Of a DNA stretch of 9,661 bases, positions 5,336 to 9,661 are shown piece after piece (positions within the stretch are counted from its first letter, which is position 1; every line of letters begins with the position of its first letter). Origin of the DNA: Thiotrichaceae bacterium (lineage in GTDB: Bacteria; Pseudomonadota; Gammaproteobacteria; Thiotrichales; Thiotrichaceae); contig JANTHA010000070.1 of assembly GCA_024762625.1 (NCBI GenBank), forward strand, positions 1 to 9,661, read 5' to 3'. A program made the translations under genes and the position numbers. Under the pieces are notes generated by a model, which saw only the letters and a program-made list of their open reading frames with translations, had not been told where the DNA came from and searched no databases.

Positions 5336-6202
5336 CTATGGTTTTTTGGCTTGCCCTTGATGCTGTCCATGATGGTCGTCGTTGCTATTTTTGGTATTAT
5401 GTCGCTGCCAGGGAGTGCTCGTATAGTTTGAATCAAAATCCGGGTTTTTCCAGAAGCGGCTTGTCGCCAATTTTTCAGACTTTGGTTTTATTCTTGAAAT
5501 ATAGTCGGCGACAGCCTCCATATCCCTGCTTGAAAACGAGCGCAACTGTTCAGCCATTTCCGCATCGCCATTTTTACGCTGACCATTCACGATCCAGCGC
5601 ATCTGCCTTAATACATACTCATAATGCTGACCCTGCAACAGAGGATAAAATTTATCGCTTTTGCCTTGCGCCTGTTCACCATGACAGCGCTGACAATGTT
5701 CGCCATAAAGTTTTTTACCCAAATTAAGATCATTGCCTCTGCCAACGCCATTTTCGGGATTCATGGGCAAAGACGCGATATAGGAAACGACATCAGCCAC
5801 ATATTGATTACCGCGATAAAACACAGCGTCCGCAAACGGGATCATGGTCGGCACATCACGATTGCCCAGATGAATATCAACCAACTGTTTGATCAGTACG
5901 CTTGAATGTTGTCCGGAAAGCTGTGGAAAATAGCCATCAACGGTTCCCCATCCCTGAGGCGAATGACACAAGGAACATGCCAGGTATATTTTTTTGCCGT
6001 TTTGCTTATTGCCATTCAAGACAAGTATCTTGTCCACTGAAGGCGCAGGTTTTGCAATTGAAACATTAAAAAAAATCGCGTTTACCAATAACGCGCCTAC
6101 CAACGACGCGCTAGCTAAAAAAGATGCGCTAGCTAAAGTTGCGCTAGCTAAAGAAACGCTAGCCAAAAACAACGACCCTGCAAAAACACCTGTTCTTTTC
6201 AT
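5336..6202 (-). CDS. Dihaem c4-like cytochrome with a repeat-expanded signal peptide
   Basis: Two cytochrome c domains are visible in 288 residues: CSLCH at Cys76 and CQRCH at Cys170, each followed by the c4-type stretch P-x-L-x-GQH (93-99 and 187-193). Met120 (PTMIPFA) and Met216 (DAEMAEQL) are likely axial ligands. c4 cytochromes are periplasmic electron carriers, often feeding terminal oxidases or other periplasmic acceptors. The first 50 residues form an unusually long signal region in which LAS-A/V-S/T is repeated, coded by a tandem DNA repeat at 6108-6167; cleavage is likely after SIA at 50. The C-terminal tail (about 240-288) extends past the cytochrome fold and is polar and His-rich (His268, 277, 278, 281). 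The ribosome-binding site is weak (AGGG, about 8 bases from the ATG). The gene is first in a unit with the ankyrin gene. Confidence 0.9.
   Translation of the reverse strand: MKRTGVFAGSLFLASVSLASATLASASFLASASLVGALLVNAIFFNVSIAKPAPSVDKILVLNGNKQNGKKIYLACSLCHSPQGWGTVDGYFPQLSGQHSSVLIKQLVDIHLGNRDVPTMIPFADAVFYRGNQYVADVVSYIASLPMNPENGVGRGNDLNLGKKLYGEHCQRCHGEQAQGKSDKFYPLLQGQHYEYVLRQMRWIVNGQRKNGDAEMAEQLRSFSSRDMEAVADYISRIKPKSEKLATSRFWKNPDFDSNYTSTPWQRHNTKNSNDDHHGQHQGQAKKP
6108..6167. repeat. In-frame tandem repeat inside the signal-peptide region
   Basis: GCGCTAGCTAAA occurs exactly at 6108-6119, 6126-6137 and 6141-6152. A two-mismatch copy, ACGCTAGCCAAA, lies at 6156-6167. The periods are 18, 15 and 15 bases, all multiples of three, so copy changes keep the reading frame. 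On the coding (minus) strand each unit encodes (F/T/S)LAS(A/V), building the hydrophobic core of the c4-like cytochrome signal sequence. Confidence 0.85.
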
Positions 6203-6221
6203 TTTTATGCCCTATGAAAGT

Positions 6222-6231
6222 GCTTGATATT
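6222..6231 (-). promoter_or_regulatory. AATATCAAGC element upstream of the c4-like cytochrome
   Basis: In the direction of transcription the ten bases AATATCAAGC lie 19 bases before the ATG at 6202. The identical ten bases (3903-3912) lie 16 bases before the NapC-fusion ATG at 3886, where they form half of an 18-bp inverted repeat. A second copy of the core in the opposite orientation, AATATCAAG on the plus strand, lies at 6290-6298. A shared regulator or mRNA element is possible but unproven. Confidence 0.35.
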
Positions 6232-6247
6232 CCCCTCACCCACATCC

Positions 6248-6267
6248 AGTATGCAATAAATCATACT
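6248..6267. promoter_or_regulatory. Inverted repeat in the promoter region of the c4-like cytochrome
   Basis: AGTATG at 6248-6253 and CATACT at 6262-6267 form a perfect six-pair inverted repeat around CAATAAAT. It lies between the ribD stop and the cytochrome start. There is no T-run, so it is not an intrinsic terminator for ribD. On the minus strand it contains TATGAT (6265-6260), a 5 of 6 match to a -10 hexamer, so it may overlap the cytochrome promoter. Confidence 0.35.
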
Positions 6268-6293
6268 TTGAAACAACATGCCGGATAATAATA

Positions 6294-7439
6294 TCAAGGT
6301 ATTTCTTGAACTAGATTCGCATGGATTCGCCAATCATCGCCAACAGCGCGCATATCCTTGATCTGTAGCTTGATTTTATCCGTCATCCGCTCAATCCCCG
6401 GCAAATCCAGTAAACCGCGCGCAGCTGAACCCATCAAGCTTGGCGCCATGTAAACAATCAATTCATCAACAAGATTTTGCTGGATTAATGCGCCGCACAG
6501 CGTCGCGCCCGCCTCAACATGGATTTCATTGATCTCCTGTTGTGCGAGCCGTGTTAAAACCTGTTGTAGCGGCAAATGACCATCCTGTTGCGGCTCAAAG
6601 GGCAACAGTTGTGCGCCCAGCGATTGCAAGGCGCGCGACTCGTTTTTTTCAAGACTATCGTTTGCGGTACAGACCAGCGTATCGCCAGCTACTTTAAGCA
6701 AGCTGGCATCCAGTGGCGTTTGCAAGCGGCTATCCAGCACCACGCGTTTTGGTTGAAAGACTGCATCGCTGAAGTCGGCAATACCCAGTTCGGCAGGGCT
6801 TAAACGCACATTCAGTGAAGGATCATCCGCGAGCACGGTGCCAATTCCAGTGAGAATGGCATCGCTTGATGCGCGCAAACGCTGCACATCGGCGCGCGCT
6901 TCTTTTCCAGTAATCCATTTGCTCTCACCCGACGCCATCGCAGTACGACCATCCAGGCTCATGGCGAGTTTAACGCGAACCCAGGGAAGCCCCTGCTCCA
7001 TGCGCTTGATAAAACCGGGGTTTAATTGCCGCGCCTGCGCCTCTAGTATGCCGCTTTGCACCTCAATGCCCGCTGCGCGTAATCGTTCAATTCCCCGACC
7101 AGCGACTTGCGGATTGGGATCCTGCATCGCCACCACCACGCGCGCGACGCCGGCTTCTACCAGCGCATTGGCGCATGGCGGCGTTTTACCCGTATGCGAA
7201 CAAGGCTCCAGAGTGACATAGGCGGTCGCGCCCTTTGCCGAACCGGACACGGCCTTTAGCGCATTGATTTCGGCATGCGCTTCGCCCGCGCGCTGATGGA
7301 AACCTTCGCCGATAATGCGGCCTTTTTTTACTAGCACACAAGCAACGCGCGGATTGGGATGGGTGGTGTAACGGCCTTTTTCGGCGAGTTTGATGGCGCG
7401 CGCCATATATTGATAGTCAACTGAGCTTACGGGCATCAT
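6294..7439 (-). CDS. ribD: Bifunctional riboflavin biosynthesis deaminase/reductase RibD
   Basis: RibD catalyses two consecutive cytosolic steps of riboflavin synthesis: deamination of the diaminopyrimidine formed from GTP, then NADPH-dependent reduction of its ribosyl side chain. The N-terminal deaminase domain (about 8-145) shows the zinc site HAE (His55, catalytic Glu57) and PC-x8-C (Cys80, Cys89) within LEPCSHTGKTPPC. The reductase domain (about 152-375) begins with PWVRVKLAMSLDGRTA and contains SKWITG (173-178). The length of 381 residues is normal. Two adjacent ATGs (7439 and 7436) are possible starts; GGAG at 7444-7447 is four bases from the first and seven from the second, so the second may be preferred. 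It follows nrdR after 67 bases, the usual order, but ribE does not follow. Confidence 0.96.
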   Translation of the reverse strand: MMPVSSVDYQYMARAIKLAEKGRYTTHPNPRVACVLVKKGRIIGEGFHQRAGEAHAEINALKAVSGSAKGATAYVTLEPCSHTGKTPPCANALVEAGVARVVVAMQDPNPQVAGRGIERLRAAGIEVQSGILEAQARQLNPGFIKRMEQGLPWVRVKLAMSLDGRTAMASGESKWITGKEARADVQRLRASSDAILTGIGTVLADDPSLNVRLSPAELGIADFSDAVFQPKRVVLDSRLQTPLDASLLKVAGDTLVCTANDSLEKNESRALQSLGAQLLPFEPQQDGHLPLQQVLTRLAQQEINEIHVEAGATLCGALIQQNLVDELIVYMAPSLMGSAARGLLDLPGIERMTDKIKLQIKDMRAVGDDWRIHANLVQEIP

Positions 7440-7458
7440 TCGGCTCCGGCATTAATTG

Positions 7459-7491
7459 GCGATGGGCATTATTTTGCGATGGGCATTATTT
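7459..7491. repeat. Two 16-bp direct repeats between nrdR and ribD
   Basis: GCGATGGGCATTATTT occurs exactly at 7459-7474 and again at 7476-7491, a period of 17 bases, inside the 67-base gap between the nrdR stop and the ribD start. On the minus strand each copy contains an ATGCCCATCGC that could mimic a start, but neither frame continues. It looks like a small local duplication. Confidence 0.75.
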
Positions 7492-7505
7492 GTTGGCTAA
7501 CGGCG

Positions 7506-8018
7506 TTATTCCGCCCCAGGCAGTTTAAACTGACGCTTATTCAATTCCGAACTGGGCGTGTTCTCAAGCCCTTCGATAGCCTCAATAAATTCATCAATAT
7601 CATTAAAATCACGATACACTGAGGCGAAACGGATATACGCCACATCATCCAGGGTGCGTAGTTCTTCCATGACATACTCGCCGATCAAACTGGACTCAAC
7701 CAACGATTCGCCGCGCACCTTGCTATCTTGAAGTATGCGCTTCTGAATTTGCAATATGGCGCTATCAATCGCTTTGGCGTCCACCGGGCGTTTCTGGGTT
7801 GCGCGCATCAGACCGGCGCGCAACTTATGTTCATTGAAGGGCTGTTTTTCCCCAGTCGATTTAAGCACAGGCGGCATATTGAACACGGCCGCTTCATAGG
7901 TGGTAAAACGCTCCTTGCATGCTGAACACTCACGCCTGCGACGCACCTGATCGCCCTCATTGGCAAGCCGCGAGTCCACCACGCGGGTATCATTATTTCC
8001 ACAAAAGGGGCAGTGCAT
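7506..8018 (-). CDS. nrdR: Transcriptional repressor NrdR
   Basis: NrdR is a cytosolic zinc- and nucleotide-binding repressor of ribonucleotide reductase genes. The start MHCPFCGNNDTRVVDSR and the four cysteines Cys3, Cys6, Cys31 and Cys34 form the zinc ribbon, with the RRRRECSACKERFTTYE stretch between and after them. Residues about 49-139 form the ATP-cone that senses ATP and dATP. The length of 170 residues fits the family (about 150-170); the last 20 or so residues are a variable tail. It lies 27 bases after glyA on the same strand, a common arrangement. The Shine-Dalgarno is weak, with AGGA about 14 bases upstream, so coupling to glyA translation is likely. No NrdR box was seen here. Confidence 0.97.
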   Translation of the reverse strand: MHCPFCGNNDTRVVDSRLANEGDQVRRRRECSACKERFTTYEAAVFNMPPVLKSTGEKQPFNEHKLRAGLMRATQKRPVDAKAIDSAILQIQKRILQDSKVRGESLVESSLIGEYVMEELRTLDDVAYIRFASVYRDFNDIDEFIEAIEGLENTPSSELNKRQFKLPGAE

Positions 8019-8045
8019 GGGCGTTTACTTTAATCCTGACGATAA

Positions 8046-9311
8046 TCAACCATACACCGGAAGCCGTTTACAAATTTCTGCGACCTTGATGCGTGTGGCG
8101 TCAATAATTGACTGATCATCCGGGTCTTCCGCCAGGGCGTCCAGGATATCGCACATCCAGCCGGCCAGTTGTTTGCTGTCCGCCTCATTAAAGCCGCGTG
8201 TGGTAATAGCGGGCGATCCCACGCGGATGCCGCTGGTGACAAACGGCGATTGAGGATCATTCGGCACGGCATTCATGTTGACCGTGATATGCGCCTTGCC
8301 GAGCGCCGCATCCGCCGCCTTGCCGGTCAAGCCCTTGTCGATCAGATCAACCAGAAACAGGTGATTATCAGTGCCGCCGGAAACAATATTATAGCCGCGT
8401 TCGATAAAGGTATTCGCCATCGCCTGCGCATTGACGACAACCTGTTGCTGATAAGCCTTATAGTCTGGCTCCATCGCCTCCTTGAAGGCAACCGCCTTGG
8501 CGGCGATCACATGCATCAGGGGGCCGCCCTGCGTGCCAGGAAACACCACCGAATTCAGTTTCTTTTCAATTTCAGGATTGCCTTTGGCCAGAATAATGCC
8601 GCCGCGTGGGCCGCGCAAAGTCTTGTGCGTGGTCGATGTGGTGACATCCGCAATCTGTACCGGTGAAGGATACACGCCCGCCGCAACCAGGCCCGCCACA
8701 TGCGCCATGTCCACAAACAGATAGGCGCCTACTTCATCAGCAATATCGCGGAAACGCTGCCAGTCCACAATCCGGGAATAAGCCGAGAAGCCCGCCACAA
8801 TCATTTTAGGCTTGTGTTCACGCGCCAGCGTCTCAACCTGCTCATAATCAATTTCGCCGGTGTCCGGATTCAGACCATACTGCACCGCATGGTAAATCTT
8901 TCCGGAGAAACTGACATGCGAACCATGCGTCAAATGACCGCCATCGGCGAGCGCCATACCCAGAATAGTATCGCCAGGTTGCACCAGCGCCATATAGACC
9001 GCGAGATTGGCGGATGAGCCTGAATGCGGTTGCACATTGGCGTAATCAGCATCAAACAATTCTTTAAGTCGGTCTATCGCCAGTTGCTCGGCGACATCCA
9101 CATTTTCGCAACCGCCGTAATAACGCTTGGAAGGGTAACCCTCGGCGTATTTATTGGTGAGCACCGAACCCTGCGCCTCCATAACGCGCGGGCTGGTATA
9201 GTTTTCGGAAGCGATCAGCTCAATATGATCTTCCTGGCGCTGTTCTTCGGCTTTAATGGCGTTGGCAAGTTCATCGTCGAAACCTGCGATGGTCATGTTT
9301 TTGGAAAACAT
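8046..9311 (-). CDS. glyA: Serine hydroxymethyltransferase GlyA
   Basis: GlyA is the cytosolic PLP enzyme that interconverts serine and glycine while loading tetrahydrofolate with a one-carbon unit. The sequence follows the E. coli enzyme closely, for example [16 protein letters not shown] (29-44), [11 protein letters not shown] (62-72), and [12 protein letters not shown] with the PLP lysine at Lys230. I chose the ATG at 9311 (421 residues, E. coli 417) because [15 protein letters not shown] aligns with the E. coli N-terminus and GGAG lies ten bases upstream at 9322-9325. A TTG at 9356 would add 15 residues ([14 protein letters not shown]) unlike the family. It is the first gene of glyA-nrdR-ribD and is divergent from the TAXI gene. 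No riboswitch was recognised upstream. Confidence 0.97.
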   Translation of the reverse strand: MFSKNMTIAGFDDELANAIKAEEQRQEDHIELIASENYTSPRVMEAQGSVLTNKYAEGYPSKRYYGGCENVDVAEQLAIDRLKELFDADYANVQPHSGSSANLAVYMALVQPGDTILGMALADGGHLTHGSHVSFSGKIYHAVQYGLNPDTGEIDYEQVETLAREHKPKMIVAGFSAYSRIVDWQRFRDIADEVGAYLFVDMAHVAGLVAAGVYPSPVQIADVTTSTTHKTLRGPRGGIILAKGNPEIEKKLNSVVFPGTQGGPLMHVIAAKAVAFKEAMEPDYKAYQQQVVVNAQAMANTFIERGYNIVSGGTDNHLFLVDLIDKGLTGKAADAALGKAHITVNMNAVPNDPQSPFVTSGIRVGSPAITTRGFNEADSKQLAGWMCDILDALAEDPDDQSIIDATRIKVAEICKRLPVYG

Positions 9312-9441
9312 CGGGTTAGAACTCCGGATTTGAAAAAGTTTTTTATAATAACGCAAATTGATCTGGGGTAGTAATGCTTATGGTTTAAAATCAATAAAAC
9401 TTTTTTGTGCTTGCAGTATTAACCGTAGTCTTCTATAACAC

Positions 9442-9470
9442 TTGACAGGTATTACTATTACAAACAAATT
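9442..9470 (+). promoter_or_regulatory. Possible promoter of the TAXI gene
   Basis: A consensus -35 hexamer TTGACA lies at 9442-9447 in the 184-base region between glyA and the TAXI gene. At the standard 17-base spacing the -10 position (9465-9470) reads CAAATT, which is poor (3 of 6). Either the promoter is weak or activated, or the TTGACA match is chance. Confidence 0.25.
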
Positions 9471-9495
9471 AGTCACTAACAGGAGCACAAAACAC

Positions 9496-9661
9496 ATGCA
9501 CAAAATAATTAAAAAACATCTGACGACAGCCTTTGCCAGCGCGGGATTGATGCTGGCTGGTTTAAGCAGTGCGCCAGCGCTGGCGGCCGACGCCACTTTT
9601 GTCTCCATTGGCACCGGCGGCGTAACCGGCGTTTATTACCCTGCGGGCGGCGCAATCTGTC
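9496..9661 (+). CDS. TRAP transporter solute-binding protein, TAXI family (5' part only)
   Basis: The first 55 codons are present; the gene runs off the right edge. Residues 1-30 or 31 form a Sec signal peptide (MHKIIKKH, hydrophobic core, cut near ALA). The mature start FVSIGTGGVTGVYYPAGGAI is the hallmark N-terminus of TAXI solute-binding proteins, periplasmic receptors that hand substrates such as organic acids to TRAP membrane subunits. AGGAG at 9481-9485, ten bases before the ATG, supports the start. The substrate and the membrane partner cannot be told from this fragment. Confidence 0.9.
   Translation, partial: MHKIIKKHLTTAFASAGLMLAGLSSAPALAADATFVSIGTGGVTGVYYPAGGAIC

Noticed and set aside
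5215..5727. 170-codon plus-strand frame across the ankyrin and c4-like genes
   Set aside because: It lies opposite two well-supported genes, has no family resemblance and crosses their junction.
5994..6227. Plus-strand frame with ALAK repeats
   Set aside because: It is the opposite-strand reading of the tandem repeat in the cytochrome signal region; the minus-strand frame carries the haem motifs.
6248..6267. Intrinsic terminator after ribD
   Set aside because: The inverted repeat is AT-rich, has an eight-base loop and no following T-run on the minus strand.
9312..9356. Longer GlyA start at a TTG at 9356
   Set aside because: The extra 15 residues do not resemble the GlyA family, whereas the ATG at 9311 aligns with known N-termini and has its own GGAG.
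9378..9614. 78-codon minus-strand frame opposite the TAXI gene
   Set aside because: It is antisense to a clear TAXI signal peptide and mature start and shows no domain.
1..9661. CRISPR arrays, insertion sequences, tRNA and rRNA genes
   Set aside because: No regularly spaced repeats, transposase-like product, terminal inverted repeats, or tRNA/rRNA signatures were recognised by eye.

Overview
The window looks like a piece of a proteobacterial chromosome, most likely gammaproteobacterial, from an organism with a large periplasmic c-type cytochrome repertoire. The evidence is the glyA-nrdR-ribD gene order, a GlyA close to the E. coli type, a PsiE-family protein, a NapC/NirT-type quinol dehydrogenase, and three separate genes that together carry at least fifteen CXXCH haem-binding motifs. 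Genus and lifestyle cannot be fixed from this sequence. An anaerobic or microaerobic respirer or a chemolithotroph is an inference from the cytochromes.

Layout, left to right. (1) Positions 1-2362, minus strand: the first 787 codons of a secreted multihaem cytochrome with seven visible CXXCH motifs and a 307-residue N-terminal part without haem motifs; its 3' end lies outside the window. (2) 2363-2683: AT-rich intergenic DNA with an FNR-like box and repeated TTAACA motifs. (3) 2684-3886, minus: a 400-residue fusion of a membrane-anchored tetrahaem NapC/NirT domain to a dihaem c4/FccA-like domain. (4) 3887-4224: intergenic DNA with an 18-bp inverted repeat, a possible six-codon leader peptide, a hairpin, a plus-strand intrinsic terminator and a 16-bp perfect palindrome. 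(5) 4225-4626, plus: psiE-family membrane protein with a TTG start. (6) 6202-4635, minus: a two-gene unit of a dihaem c4-like cytochrome followed by a periplasmic ankyrin-repeat protein. (7) 9311-6294, minus: the housekeeping cluster glyA-nrdR-ribD. (8) 9496-9661, plus: the start of a TRAP-TAXI solute-binding protein, divergent from glyA.

How the genes may work together (inference): the NapC-type domain would take electrons from the quinol pool, pass them to its own dihaem domain, and deliver them to the large multihaem cytochrome encoded next on the same strand. The c4-like cytochrome encoded elsewhere in the window is a plausible additional soluble carrier. A 10-bp element, AATATCAAGC in the direction of transcription, lies just upstream of both the NapC-fusion and c4 start codons and hints at shared control. 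The terminal acceptor or donor of this chain cannot be read from the window.
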